Source: Algoriphagus aquaeductus (GTDB lineage: Bacteria > Bacteroidota > Bacteroidia > Cytophagales > Cyclobacteriaceae). Taken from it: a stretch of 64,000 nt of DNA. Numbering within the stretch: the first letter of the stretch is position 1; the number at the start of each line of letters is the position of its first letter. Of the stretch, positions 1 to 8,840 are shown piece by piece. The stretch spans positions 186,001-250,000 of the forward strand of contig NZ_QKTX01000001.1 of assembly GCF_003253485.1 (NCBI RefSeq), read 5' to 3'. The position numbers and the translations under genes are program-made. The notes under the pieces are model-generated. The model had not been told where the DNA came from, did no database searches, and worked only from the letters and a program-made list of their open reading frames with translations.

Positions 1-2
1 AT

Positions 3-2042
3 CGGGAGGATGTAGAGTCCGTTCAGAACCTTTACATCGCTAGGAAGGATGGACACCAAATACCGCTCTATCAGGTGGCCGAAGTGGAAATCCAGGAAGG
101 TCCTTACCAAATCCAACGAGACGACACCCGCAGACGGATCATTGTAGCATTCAATGTACGTAACCGGGATGTGGAAAGCATAGTAACAGAGCTTCAGCAG
201 AAAATTGAAGAGACGGTCGTATTTGCACCCGGCTACACCGTGTCTTACGGTGGGCAGTTTGAAAACCTGGTTGAAGCCCGTGAACGACTCTCCTTAGCTG
301 TGCCTCTAGCCCTGCTATTGATATTTGTGTTACTCTATTTCACTTTCGGTTCCATTAAGCAGGGCATCCTCATTTTCACAGCCATCCCACTTTCTGCCAT
401 TGGGGGAATCTTCGCTTTATGGCTCAGGGATATGCCATTCAGTATTTCTGCAGGCGTTGGTTTCATTGCTTTATTTGGGGTAGCAGTGCTGAATGGCATT
501 GTCCTCATTGGTGAATTCAATCACCTGAAAAAAGAAGGTGTATCTGATATTTTCGAACGGATTTACAAAGGCACGAGTGTACGTCTGCGACCGGTAATCA
601 TGACGGCTGCCGTGGCTTCCATGGGCTTTCTGCCGATGGCTCTGTCCCAGTCCGGTGGTGCAGAAGTCCAGCGTCCACTGGCCACTGTAGTGATTGGCGG
701 TTTGATCACGGCTACCTTTCTGACATTGGTTGTGCTGCCTATCCTGTACTATTATTTTGAAAGAGGGATAAAGATGAAACCAGGGGCAATTGTTCCACTT
801 TTGGCTATCGGCTTGCTTTGTGTTCAGATGCCTAAAGCCAAGGCGCAGGATTCTCTGGTCAGCTATCAGTCATTGGATGAAGCCATTCAAGTTGCGATCC
901 AAAACAATCCAACCCTGAAAGCAGCAGACTTGCAAACCCAGCAGGAAAGGGAGCTGAAAGGGACCAGCTGGAATATGGCTAAAACCAATTTTAGCCTCAC
1001 TCACGGACAGTACAACAGCATTTACAACAATGACAATCAGTTCAACATCTCCCAATCCATGGAATTTCCCACGGTTTATGCCAATCAAAAGAAATTGGCC
1101 AAAGCACGGATTGAAGCGAGTGAATGGATGCATTCGGCTACCCAAAACGAACTGGTTCAGCAAGTAAAGGTTTCCTGGTATTTGTTGTGGCTGGAAAAAA
1201 GCAAACAACAATTACTGCAGGAGCAAGATGAAATTTACGAGAGATTTGTCCAAGTGGCCAGTCTCCGCTATCAAACCGGGGAAACCAATTTGCTTGAAAA
1301 AGCAACTGCGGAGTCCCAAGTAGCAGAACTCAAGGCCATGCTTCAGCAAAACCAGTCGGATATCGAAATCCACAGGACACAGCTGCAAACCTTGCTTAAT
1401 CTGGATAGTATTGGGGATATCGCCATGGGCTATCTGGAAGCAAGGGAGAGCAATGTACTTCTCGATACGCAAGGAATTGCCAACAATCCTACACTTGCCT
1501 GGTTTCGCCAACAAATGGAAGTAGCCGAAAAAGAGAAATCGGTGGAGAAGGCAAAGTTCTTACCCGACCTTTCGGCAGGGTATTTCAACCAGTCCCTCAA
1601 TGGACCTAATCAGGATTTGGATGGTAACCCCGTCACTTTTACCTCCAGCGACCGGTTCACCGGATTTCAAGTGGGAATGGCCATCCCCATTTTTGGGGCG
1701 AAGTCCCAAGCATCGGCCATCAAAGCGGCCGAATTGAAAAAGCAGGAAAGCGAAGCACGGCTGCAAGCGGTGACAAACCAACTGCAAGGCAGGCTAAACT
1801 CACTCATTCAGCAGTACCAAAAATTTCAGACCAGCCTTGAGTATTATGAGCAAAACGCACTGCCTCAGGCAGAGCTAATTCTTAAACAGGCTCAAAAAGG
1901 ATTTGAAAGCGGGGAAATCGGCTACGTGGAATACATTCAGGGACTTAACCGGGCATTGGCTGTCCGGTTTAATTACCTGGACATTCTCAACCAGTACAAT
2001 CAGACTGTTATCCAGATCGAGTTCATTTCAGGCGTTCAATAA
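3..2042 (+). CDS. CusA/CzcA-type heavy-metal RND pump fused to a TolC-like outer-membrane factor (5' end cut off)
   Basis: The reading frame is open from the left edge, so the N-terminus lies outside the window. About the first 255 visible residues are the C-terminal part of an HME-family RND pump with the last hydrophobic helices, ending near nt 770. The chain then runs in frame through a signal-peptide-like stretch (nt 774-850: MKPG, hydrophobic run, AKAQD) into a TolC/CusC-type outer-membrane factor with two long coiled-coil helical repeats. Such RND-TolC fusions are known in Bacteroidota metal pumps. It should export a metal cation (Cu/Ag or Zn/Co/Cd; not resolvable here) from periplasm or cytoplasm through the outer membrane. 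The adaptor gene follows after 14 bp, so the two form one operon. An ATG at 774 with a GAGGGA purine run upstream could also start a separate TolC polypeptide. Confidence 0.9.
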   Translation, partial: REDVESVQNLYIARKDGHQIPLYQVAEVEIQEGPYQIQRDDTRRRIIVAFNVRNRDVESIVTELQQKIEETVVFAPGYTVSYGGQFENLVEARERLSLAVPLALLLIFVLLYFTFGSIKQGILIFTAIPLSAIGGIFALWLRDMPFSISAGVGFIALFGVAVLNGIVLIGEFNHLKKEGVSDIFERIYKGTSVRLRPVIMTAAVASMGFLPMALSQSGGAEVQRPLATVVIGGLITATFLTLVVLPILYYYFERGIKMKPGAIVPLLAIGLLCVQMPKAKAQDSLVSYQSLDEAIQVAIQNNPTLKAADLQTQQERELKGTSWNMAKTNFSLTHGQYNSIYNNDNQFNISQSMEFPTVYANQKKLAKARIEASEWMHSATQNELVQQVKVSWYLLWLEKSKQQLLQEQDEIYERFVQVASLRYQTGETNLLEKATAESQVAELKAMLQQNQSDIEIHRTQLQTLLNLDSIGDIAMGYLEARESNVLLDTQGIANNPTLAWFRQQMEVAEKEKSVEKAKFLPDLSAGYFNQSLNGPNQDLDGNPVTFTSSDRFTGFQVGMAIPIFGAKSQASAIKAAELKKQESEARLQAVTNQLQGRLNSLIQQYQKFQTSLEYYEQNALPQAELILKQAQKGFESGEIGYVEYIQGLNRALAVRFNYLDILNQYNQTVIQIEFISGVQ

Positions 2043-2056
2043 AAAGACATTCAACA

Positions 2057-3259
2057 ATGAAAAATATATTCAAATACATCAGCAAAACTTCAATGGCTCT
2101 TCTCCTGGGGTTGACCATTTCCTCCTGCGGACCACAAGATGAGGAAGTCATTGAGGTGAATCATACAGAAAGTGAGAATACAGTGGAACTTACCAAAGCG
2201 CAGTTTGAGCAGGCAGGCATCAAATTCGGAAGCCTTGAGAAGCGGGTTATTGGTTCGGAACTCCGGGTCAACGGGGTGATTGACGTGCCCCCGCAAAGCA
2301 ATATTTCCATCCATATGCCCTATGGAGGCTTTGTGAAATACACTGAAATGCTGCCTGGCACAAAGGTTAAAAAAGGTCAGTTATTGGTGGTAATTGAAAA
2401 TCCGGAGTTCATCCAGTTTCAACAAGAATACCTGGAGAGTCTGGCCAAACAGGAATTTCTGAAAGCCGAATTTGACCGTCAGAAGGAGCTGTTTGATGAA
2501 AAAGTAGCTTCTGGTAAAACATTTCAGCAAGCCAAAAGTGACTTTCTGGCTAATGAAGCCCGGATTAAAACTATGGAAGAACGATTGAAGCTCATTGGCT
2601 TCAATCCGGCAAAAATCCGCGAAGGATATATCTCGGCTTCTGTAAATATTTTCGCTCCGGTTAACGGTGCCGTTCGGGAGATTTATACCAATGTGGGCAA
2701 ATACATCAACCCGCAAGATGTGATCATGGACATTACCAATGCCGAAGACCTGCATGTGGAACTTACCGTGTATGAAAACGACATCCCCAGAGTGCAGGAA
2801 GGACAACGGATCCGCTTTGCATTGGCGAATTCTCCTGAAGAATGGCGGGAAGCAGAAGTATTTCTGATAGGTAGCGGAGTGCGGGAAGACCGGTCGGTGA
2901 CTGTACATGGCCACTTAGAAAAGATGCACGAAGATTTGAAGCCGGGAATGTATATAGCTGCAAGGATCGAAACCGACAGCAACGAAGTGTTGGCTATCCA
3001 AGAGGAAGGAATCGTTCGGTTTGGTGGAAAACAATATGTCTTTGCCTATACAGGAGAAAAAACAGAAAACGGTGCAACCGTTCATGATTTTGAAATGATG
3101 GAAGTCATCAAAGGATATACCGAAGATGGCTATACCCAGATTTCTTTGGCCGATTCAGAAAAGGACCTAAGTGCCCTTCAAGTGGTCACCAAAGGTGCTT
3201 TCACCTTGTTGGCTAAAGCCAAAAATACCGAAGAAGAAGGAGAAGGACACGCACATTAA
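2057..3259 (+). CDS. Efflux RND periplasmic adaptor subunit (CusB/CzcB family), lipoprotein
   Basis: This 400-residue membrane-fusion protein bridges the RND pump and the outer-membrane factor. A lipoprotein signal is visible (hydrophobic run, then ISSC with Cys24). It is followed by a barrel-sandwich/lipoyl half (around 85-125), a helical hairpin (about 125-180), the second lipoyl half with FAPVNG near 195, and a beta-barrel. The C-terminus is acidic with His residues (EEEGEGHAH), which may bind metal. It lies 14 bp after the pump/TolC fusion and 14 bp before the Fur-family gene, so the three are probably co-transcribed. Family assignment is firm; the metal is not. Confidence 0.92.
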   Translation: MKNIFKYISKTSMALLLGLTISSCGPQDEEVIEVNHTESENTVELTKAQFEQAGIKFGSLEKRVIGSELRVNGVIDVPPQSNISIHMPYGGFVKYTEMLPGTKVKKGQLLVVIENPEFIQFQQEYLESLAKQEFLKAEFDRQKELFDEKVASGKTFQQAKSDFLANEARIKTMEERLKLIGFNPAKIREGYISASVNIFAPVNGAVREIYTNVGKYINPQDVIMDITNAEDLHVELTVYENDIPRVQEGQRIRFALANSPEEWREAEVFLIGSGVREDRSVTVHGHLEKMHEDLKPGMYIAARIETDSNEVLAIQEEGIVRFGGKQYVFAYTGEKTENGATVHDFEMMEVIKGYTEDGYTQISLADSEKDLSALQVVTKGAFTLLAKAKNTEEEGEGHAH

Positions 3260-3273
3260 AATGAATCATCCTT

Positions 3274-3690
3274 ATGATCAAAGAACTCGAAGATAAACTC
3301 AAGCAGAAAGACATCCGACCAACAGCCATGAGGCTGTTGGTGTTGGAAGCACTGGCAGGTCAAGAGACGGCCATCAGCCTTTCCGACTTGGAAAAGGCCT
3401 TTGAAAAGTCAGACCGGGTGACACTATTCCGCACCCTGAAAACCTTTCAGGAAAATGGACTGGTGCACAGTATCGATGACGGTACCGGAGCGCCTAAATA
3501 CGCCCTATGCGAAGAGGGATGCGAGTGTAATATCGAAAGGGACCTGCATGTGCATTTTCATTGTCGGGTGTGTAGCGAAACCTTCTGTTTGCCCAAGTAT
3601 AAAATCCCGGAAATTGAACTGCCAAGCATGTTCAAAGGGGAAGAAGCCAACTTGGTAGTAAAGGGGATTTGCGGGAAATGTGCAGGATGA
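3274..3690 (+). CDS. Fur-family metalloregulator
   Basis: A 138-residue Fur superfamily protein. The N-terminal winged helix includes RPTAMRLLVLEAL and the recognition-helix region SDRVTLFRTLKTF. The C-terminal dimerisation domain has HVHFHCRVC and a final CGKC, the paired Cys motifs of a structural zinc site. Members sense Fe, Zn, Mn or peroxide; which one cannot be read here. Being the third gene of the metal-efflux operon, it is probably a local regulator of the cluster rather than the global Fur. This role is inferred from position. Confidence 0.9.
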   Translation: MIKELEDKLKQKDIRPTAMRLLVLEALAGQETAISLSDLEKAFEKSDRVTLFRTLKTFQENGLVHSIDDGTGAPKYALCEEGCECNIERDLHVHFHCRVCSETFCLPKYKIPEIELPSMFKGEEANLVVKGICGKCAG

Positions 3691-3799
3691 ATATTGCAAG
3701 TACTATGCATTGGGTTTACTAGTAATTTTAAGTCAAACATCCAATGAAATGAAACCATGCATCATGGAAAACCTCACAACTTAGGATGATTAGGAGCAT

Positions 3800-4168
3800 A
3801 TGAAATTTAATACCACCATGCCGAAAGGCTTAAAGCCACATTATCAAAAAGAACTGGATGCATATCGGGATAAACTGGGGAAGTGGTTTTTACGGGAAGC
3901 TTGGCAGCATCTGGAAAGGGCCCACATCCTTGGTCAGCCCTATCCTTACCAGCACTCTGAAGTGCATTGGCTCATGCTTCGGTTTGGTTTTAAAATCAAA
4001 GACTGGAAGGAAATACGGGGTCAGATTCTCAGGCTCTTTGTAGGTGGAGTAAAATCCTTTGTAGGGAAAATACCTGTAGGTAATACTGGAGGCGCCAATG
4101 TTCCGCCTCTCTTGCCTATGGAAATACCAGCAGATCTGAAGGCAATAATAAATCAGTTCAAAAAATAA
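3800..4168 (+). CDS. DUF3703-type protein of metal-resistance clusters
   Basis: A 122-residue soluble protein beginning MKFNTTMPKGLKPHYQKEL. It has an amphipathic helical N-terminal half rich in Trp and His (REAWQHLERAHILGQPY, HSEVHWLMLRFG) and a Gly/Pro-rich stretch near residue 95 (GNTGGANVPPL). This pattern matches the DUF3703 family, repeatedly found beside heavy-metal efflux genes; its biochemical role is unknown. A strong AGGAG lies 5 bp upstream of the ATG, which fixes the start. It sits 14 bp before the His-rich membrane protein, suggesting a second transcription unit (3800-6766) within the metal cluster. Confidence 0.8.
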   Translation: MKFNTTMPKGLKPHYQKELDAYRDKLGKWFLREAWQHLERAHILGQPYPYQHSEVHWLMLRFGFKIKDWKEIRGQILRLFVGGVKSFVGKIPVGNTGGANVPPLLPMEIPADLKAIINQFKK

Positions 4169-4182
4169 AATAGTCCTAAAGA

Positions 4183-4800
4183 ATGACCGCTCTACTCACC
4201 GGTACCATTATGCTCAGTCTCCTTCATGGACTGATTCCCAGCCATTGGCTGCCGGTGCTGGCCCTGAAAGAAAAGTTTGGATGGGAGGGAATCAAGACGG
4301 TTCGCATTGCAGCGATGGCAGCTTTGGCTCACTCGCTGAGCACCTTTTTGTTAGGAGTGTTTTTGGGTTTGTTCAGCTTGTCACTTTCTGAAAACCTACA
4401 CACTTACACCCGTTGGGTCATTCCTGGATTGCTTATAGCTATCGGCTTTTATTTTGTCATTCAACACCACCGTCACCACCACTTTCACATTGCTGAAAAA
4501 CAAAAGCTGGAAAAAGCAGGAGCAGCGCAGGTTGTGACTTTGCTGGTATTTACCATGTTTCTTTCGCCCTGCCTGGAAATTGAAGCCTACTTCCTTATGG
4601 CAGGAACTCATGGCTTTCCAATGATCCTAGCTGTGGGACTACTCTACACCATTGTTTCTGTGTTCGGGATTACTTTTTGGGTTTACCTGGCCCAAAAAGG
4701 GCTGCACCGATTCAACTGGCACAAATTGGAACATAATGCAGGACTGATTTCCGGTGGCATACTTATTCTCACTGGCATCATTTCCTTTTTCACAGATTAA
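4183..4800 (+). CDS. Polytopic membrane protein with His-rich loop, putative metal transporter
   Basis: This 205-residue protein has about six predicted membrane helices. Helix 1 carries LHGLIPSHWLPVLAL and a later helix FTMFLSPCLEIEAYF. Between helices 3 and 4 there is a cytoplasmic-type loop HHRHHHFHIAEKQK, a dense histidine cluster typical of Ni/Co/Zn-handling membrane proteins. The fold resembles the RcnA/UreH-like (LysE superfamily) group, but I cannot assign a named family with certainty. It is sandwiched between the DUF3703 gene and the P-type ATPase (14 and 13 bp spacing), which supports a role in metal export or delivery. Confidence 0.75.
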   Translation: MTALLTGTIMLSLLHGLIPSHWLPVLALKEKFGWEGIKTVRIAAMAALAHSLSTFLLGVFLGLFSLSLSENLHTYTRWVIPGLLIAIGFYFVIQHHRHHHFHIAEKQKLEKAGAAQVVTLLVFTMFLSPCLEIEAYFLMAGTHGFPMILAVGLLYTIVSVFGITFWVYLAQKGLHRFNWHKLEHNAGLISGGILILTGIISFFTD

Positions 4801-4813
4801 AACAGATTAGACG

Positions 4814-6766
4814 ATGACAAATACAAATCACTTAGACGATAAAGCCTGCTGCAGCACTGACCAGCATCCAGGCAAACCAAAAAAGGAAGAGGAAAAAACC
4901 TCTCCAACTTTTCTGCAAACTTGGGGAAGTGGTATGGTGAGCTTTGTCATGCTACTTGCTGGAATTGCCGCTGACCAGTTGGGACAGCCTGCAATTTTCC
5001 AGGGATGGATTCGCATTGGCTGGTATGTGCTGGCCTATTTGCCCGTGGGATGGCCGGTGTTGGTCAAAGGCTGGAAGTCCATCTTAAAAGGTGATGTGTT
5101 CACTGAATTTTTCCTCATGGGCATAGCCACATTGGGGGCTTTTGCCATAGGGGAATATCCAGAGGCGGTTGCGGTGATGCTTTTCTATGCCATCGGTGAG
5201 TTGTTTCAGGATGCGGCCGTGAACCGGGCCAAGCGAAACATCAAAGCCCTGTTGGACATCCGCCCCGATTCGGCTTCGGTTTATAGAGGTGGGCAAACGG
5301 TGTCCGTACACCCCGAGGAAGTACAAATTGGGGAAACCATCCAGGTTAAACCCGGAGAAAAAGTACCCCTCGATGGGGAAATGATCAGTGAAAAAGGCAG
5401 CTTTAATACCTCGGCCCTAACTGGCGAAAGCAAACCTGCGACCTACAACAAAGGAGAAAATGTGCTTGCTGGGATGGTGAACCTCGATAGGCTGATTGAA
5501 TTGAAAGTTATCAGACGGTTCAATGAAAGTTCAATTGCCCGCATCCTTGAGCTAGTCCAGAATGCCACCTCACGCAAGGCAAAAACTGAACAGTTCATCC
5601 GTAAGTTTGCACGGGTCTATACACCCATTGTCACCTTTCTGGCCATCGGCCTGGCCTTCTTGCCTTATTTCTTTTTGGAAGACTATATGTTTGAAGCATG
5701 GCTTTATCGGGCCTTGATCTTTTTGGTGATCTCATGCCCCTGTGCGTTGGTTGTTTCTATCCCACTTGGTTATTTCGGAGGGATTGGTGCAGCCTCCCGA
5801 AAAGGCATACTGTTTAAAGGTTCCAACTTTCTTGACCTCATGACCAGCGTTACTACCGTGGTGATGGACAAAACAGGCACACTTACAAAGGGAGTGTTTG
5901 AAGTTCAGAAAGCCGTGACCATGGAGGGAATTACACTTGATTGGCTTAGTCTGACAGCAGCAATGGAAAGCAAATCCACCCATCCCATCGCAAAAGCCAT
6001 TACAGAGTATGCTAAAAAGCAAGGAAGAGAAATTTCAGAACCCGAACAACAGGAGGAAATTGCCGGGCACGGACTGAAAGGAATTGTAAATGGCAAGCAT
6101 GTGCTGGTAGGCAATCAAAAACTGCTGGATAAGGAAGGGATTGTTACCCATACTGATGCAGCCAGGGAGGTCAATACCGTTATCCATGTAGCAGTAGACC
6201 AAAAATATGCGGGATATCTAGTGATCGCGGATGAACTGAAAGAAGATGCTGTTCAGTCCATCAATGAACTACACAAATTAGGAGTTCGGGAACTGATCAT
6301 GCTGTCAGGAGATAAGAATGCAGTGACCCAACAGGTGGCAAAATCACTCGGAATAGATAAAGCCTTTGGTGATCTGCTGCCTGAGCAAAAGGTGGAAAAG
6401 GTAGAAGAACTGAAAAAAGATGCCAGCCGGGTCATTGCTTTTGTGGGGGACGGTATCAATGATGCTCCTGTCCTTGCTCTGGCCGATGTGGGAATTGCAA
6501 TGGGTGGTTTGGGTAGTGATGCAGCCATTGAGACAGCTGATGTTGTGATTCAGACTGACCAGCCCTCAAAAATTGCTACTGCTATTCAGTTAGGCAAGCA
6601 GACAAAACGGATCGTATGGCAAAATATCAGCTTGGCTTTTGGAGTGAAGGTTATTGTACTGGCACTTGGAGCCGGAGGTATAGCCACCATGTGGGAAGCA
6701 GTCTTTGCCGACGTTGGAGTGGCATTGCTGGCAATTTTGAACGCTGTAAGAATACAGCGCTCTTAA
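4814..6766 (+). CDS. P1B-type heavy-metal translocating ATPase (Zn/Cd/Pb class)
   Basis: A 650-residue P-type ATPase with every hallmark in order: TGES actuator motif near residue 203, membrane CPC (ISCPCALV) near 307, phosphorylation site DKTGTLT near 352, the HP motif (STHPIAKAI) and GDGINDAP near 545. The final helices (AFGVKVIVLALG...DVGVALLAILNAVR) match the Zn/Cd/Pb-exporting ZntA/CadA group. There is no N-terminal HMA domain. Instead a short CC-His stretch (KACCSTDQH) may act as the metal-entry site. It should pump divalent soft metals from cytoplasm to periplasm, complementing the RND pump upstream. The start lies 13 bp after the preceding gene. Confidence 0.95.
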   Translation: MTNTNHLDDKACCSTDQHPGKPKKEEEKTSPTFLQTWGSGMVSFVMLLAGIAADQLGQPAIFQGWIRIGWYVLAYLPVGWPVLVKGWKSILKGDVFTEFFLMGIATLGAFAIGEYPEAVAVMLFYAIGELFQDAAVNRAKRNIKALLDIRPDSASVYRGGQTVSVHPEEVQIGETIQVKPGEKVPLDGEMISEKGSFNTSALTGESKPATYNKGENVLAGMVNLDRLIELKVIRRFNESSIARILELVQNATSRKAKTEQFIRKFARVYTPIVTFLAIGLAFLPYFFLEDYMFEAWLYRALIFLVISCPCALVVSIPLGYFGGIGAASRKGILFKGSNFLDLMTSVTTVVMDKTGTLTKGVFEVQKAVTMEGITLDWLSLTAAMESKSTHPIAKAITEYAKKQGREISEPEQQEEIAGHGLKGIVNGKHVLVGNQKLLDKEGIVTHTDAAREVNTVIHVAVDQKYAGYLVIADELKEDAVQSINELHKLGVRELIMLSGDKNAVTQQVAKSLGIDKAFGDLLPEQKVEKVEELKKDASRVIAFVGDGINDAPVLALADVGIAMGGLGSDAAIETADVVIQTDQPSKIATAIQLGKQTKRIVWQNISLAFGVKVIVLALGAGGIATMWEAVFADVGVALLAILNAVRIQRS

Positions 6767-7592
6767 CCCAAAGTTCAATCAGGTGTACTTGCAATCCTCT
6801 TTTTCTTTAGCTGAAGGTTGGCATTCCTAAGGTTGGGTTACTTTTTCAACCGGTTGAAGTTAAAGACTCGTTTTCAAATGGATTTTCAATTCCATCCCTA
6901 AGTCATTTCCCCCGTTTCGCCCACTCCTTTCGTTTCGATCCATTCGCGCCATTTTTCAAATGACAGCTCTTTTCTTTCCACTTTAGGAAAGGGCTTTCAC
7001 TCCCCACGGCTACCGCTTCACTCCACTTACCCTTCTCCTAAGTCCCGGCAAGCCTTGGACTCGGGAAGGCCGTATCGTGAAGCAGTAGCCCGAACCTCCT
7101 TTAGGGGGGCAAGCCTTTTTTGATTTTTCTTCCGAGTACATCGAGATTTTTGTCCGTTTCGGTCGGTGAGCGCTCCATTCCATTTTTTTCTACTCGATCC
7201 CCCGGTCTTCGGTGTATGACACGACGATGCAAAGGTTGAGTGCGAACCTGCAACAGTCAAAAGTGCGCTCCGCCCTGATCTAAAAAACAGGGTCTCCTAC
7301 GGACTGCCTCCCAGTTTTTTATCCCAAGCTTTTGCCCTATGCAGAGCCACACTCCTTGGGTTGCATGTCGGTCAGAACCTCAATACCAGTGGATAAAAAA
7401 AATGTCACTTCACGCCCACATATCGCCCTTCACTTCCAAAAAATTACCCCTTGAACTCGGGAAAAATCTCGGTATAAGTGTCGGGTCGAACTTCCTAATA
7501 TCCTTGGATATAACTGGGCTTTATGTGGCTGATAGACAAATCAATAATCACTTTATCAATCCTTTTCTGTCACAATTTAAAACATTATCACT
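6767..7592. other. 826-bp structured non-coding stretch upstream of the ArdC gene
   Basis: No convincing gene is visible; the two ORFs here have unnatural composition. The stretch holds many short dyads. Examples are TAACCCAA/TTGGGTTA (6765-6772 and 6831-6842 region), a perfect 14-bp palindrome at 6845-6858, TCCCG/CGGGA near 7042-7066 and CCTCC/GGGGG near 7093-7106. A loosely repeated motif, GAACYTCC/GAACCT, recurs at about 7089, 7242, 7375 and 7488. GC content is higher and the sequence more hairpin-rich than in neighbouring intergenic DNA. It may be a leader or leading-region element of a mobile unit (see findings). Confidence 0.5.
6845..6858. repeat. 14-bp perfect palindrome
   Basis: TTCAACCGGTTGAA reads identically on both strands. 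It lies 78 bp downstream of the metal ATPase stop codon at the start of the structured stretch. It could be a protein-binding site or part of a terminator-like fold; there is no T-tract. Confidence 0.4.
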
Positions 7593-8498
7593 ATGAAAGC
7601 TTGGGAAAATTTCAACCAATTAGCGGAAACTGTCACCAATGAAATTATCGAAGGTATCCAAAATGAAAATCTTACTTGGGAACAGGTATGGAGTCCTAAA
7701 AACTCTCCGAAGAATTATGCTTCCAACCGTCCTTATTTGGGATTCAATGCACTTTGGCTTGCCTGGGTGACTATTTCTAAGAAATTCAAAAGTCCCTATT
7801 TCCTGACCTATAATCAGGCAAAACACCTTGGCGGTAATGTCAAGAAGGATGAAAAAGGCTCTAAAGTCGTATTCTGGAAGATTTCCAAGTTTGTAAAAGG
7901 AAAGGCTATCAATGAAGAAGGAGAAAGCGAGGACCTGTTTGGAAGGAAATTTACCCCCTTTATCTGGACGGTTTTCAATATCGATCAAATAGAAGGAATC
8001 GATTTTTCCATTGACGGTGCTGAAGAAAGGGTTTTTTCCCCAATCGAAACTTGCGAATCAATCATTTCAGGCTACACCACCTGTCCGGATATTTTTCATG
8101 AAGGAGACGAGGCATTTTACAGCCCATCCAAAGATTTAATCAATATGCCGGAAAAGGAATCCTTCAAAGGAGACGAGCAATATTATTCTGTTCTTTTTCA
8201 TGAAATGATCCATAGCACAGGCCATTCGATCAGATTAGGAAGATTTGTCGAAAGACCGGCTTTGGTTGGTTTTGGTTCGGTGGAATATTCAAAAGAGGAA
8301 TTGATTGCCGAAATGGGAGCCAGTTTTTTGAATGCTTTTGCCGGAATCAAGGATGCCAATTTCAAAAACTCCTTGGCCTACCTGAAAGGATGGTTTAAAC
8401 CACTTCAGGAAGATCCAAAAATGCTGATTTATGCAGCCCAAAAAGCACATCAAGCAGCCAATTACATCCTTGGAATTGACCAAGAAGGGGAGGAGTAA
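7593..8498 (+). CDS. ArdC-like antirestriction protein with zincin metallopeptidase domain
   Basis: A 301-residue protein with the ArdC/DUF1738 architecture. The N-terminal ssDNA-binding part spans about residues 5-135 (RPYLGFNALWLAW, YNQAKHLGGNVKKDEKGSKVVFW). The C-terminal zincin-like peptidase carries HEMIHSTGH near residue 203 and the downstream acidic motif KEELIAEMGASF. ArdC proteins enter recipients or act early during conjugation to protect incoming DNA from restriction, and are typical of plasmids and integrative elements. The gene is preceded by a long structured non-coding region. A short hairpin with a T-tract overlaps its stop codon. It marks this area as mobile or formerly mobile. 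Confidence 0.9.
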   Translation: MKAWENFNQLAETVTNEIIEGIQNENLTWEQVWSPKNSPKNYASNRPYLGFNALWLAWVTISKKFKSPYFLTYNQAKHLGGNVKKDEKGSKVVFWKISKFVKGKAINEEGESEDLFGRKFTPFIWTVFNIDQIEGIDFSIDGAEERVFSPIETCESIISGYTTCPDIFHEGDEAFYSPSKDLINMPEKESFKGDEQYYSVLFHEMIHSTGHSIRLGRFVERPALVGFGSVEYSKEELIAEMGASFLNAFAGIKDANFKNSLAYLKGWFKPLQEDPKMLIYAAQKAHQAANYILGIDQEGEE

Positions 8499-8512
8499 TT
8501 CTCCTTTTTTTT
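8485..8512 (+). terminator. Short intrinsic terminator overlapping the ardC-like stop codon
   Basis: AGGAG-TAATT-CTCCT (8491-8505) is followed by seven or more T residues. The stop codon TAA at 8496-8498 lies in the loop. G-U pairs may lengthen the stem. Confidence 0.55.
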
Positions 8513-8624
8513 GTCAATTTTTTCTTTCCATCCACCAAAAAAAATCGACCCCCTTCGGTGGTACTTCTGAATAGGAGAGAAATTCTTGCAGGAAGTTTAT
8601 CGCTCCACTAAATCAAAAAAGACC

Positions 8625-8840
8625 ATGAATGATGGAGCTAAAAAACGGAAGAAATCAGGTTGCAGAATCCCTACTATAGATCAAATCAGGGATTATTTCT
8701 TAACCAACAGGTTTGGAATAGAAGAAGGGGAGCTTTTCTTTTTCTTCCACCGATCAACTTATTGGCGTTCGCAGTCTGGGGATCCAATTGGAGATTGGAT
8801 GAAAGCAGCAGACAGGTGGATGTGGAATTTGGAAAACTGA
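8625..8840 (+). CDS. Small basic protein of the accessory region, unknown function
   Basis: A 71-residue ORF from ATG 8625; an in-frame TTG lies at 8586. The N-terminus is very basic (KKRKKSG). A helical part follows: IPTIDQIRDYFLTNRFG, EEGELFFFFHR and PIGDWMKAADRWMWNLEN. The pattern of an FFxxH motif followed by DW...AA..W resembles short C-terminal modules seen in Bacteroidota mobile-element replication or excision proteins. This is a recollection, not a confirmed match. Neighbours (ArdC, tRNA-bounded island) fit a mobile-element gene. Confidence 0.55.
   Translation: MNDGAKKRKKSGCRIPTIDQIRDYFLTNRFGIEEGELFFFFHRSTYWRSQSGDPIGDWMKAADRWMWNLEN

Noticed and set aside
7027..7260. 77-codon minus-strand ORF
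   Set aside because: Ser/Lys/Arg-rich frame without pattern; same structured non-coding region.
7339..7596. 85-codon plus-strand ORF before the ardC-like gene
   Set aside because: Composition is unlike a protein of this genome, it overlaps the next start, and it lies in a hairpin-rich non-coding stretch.
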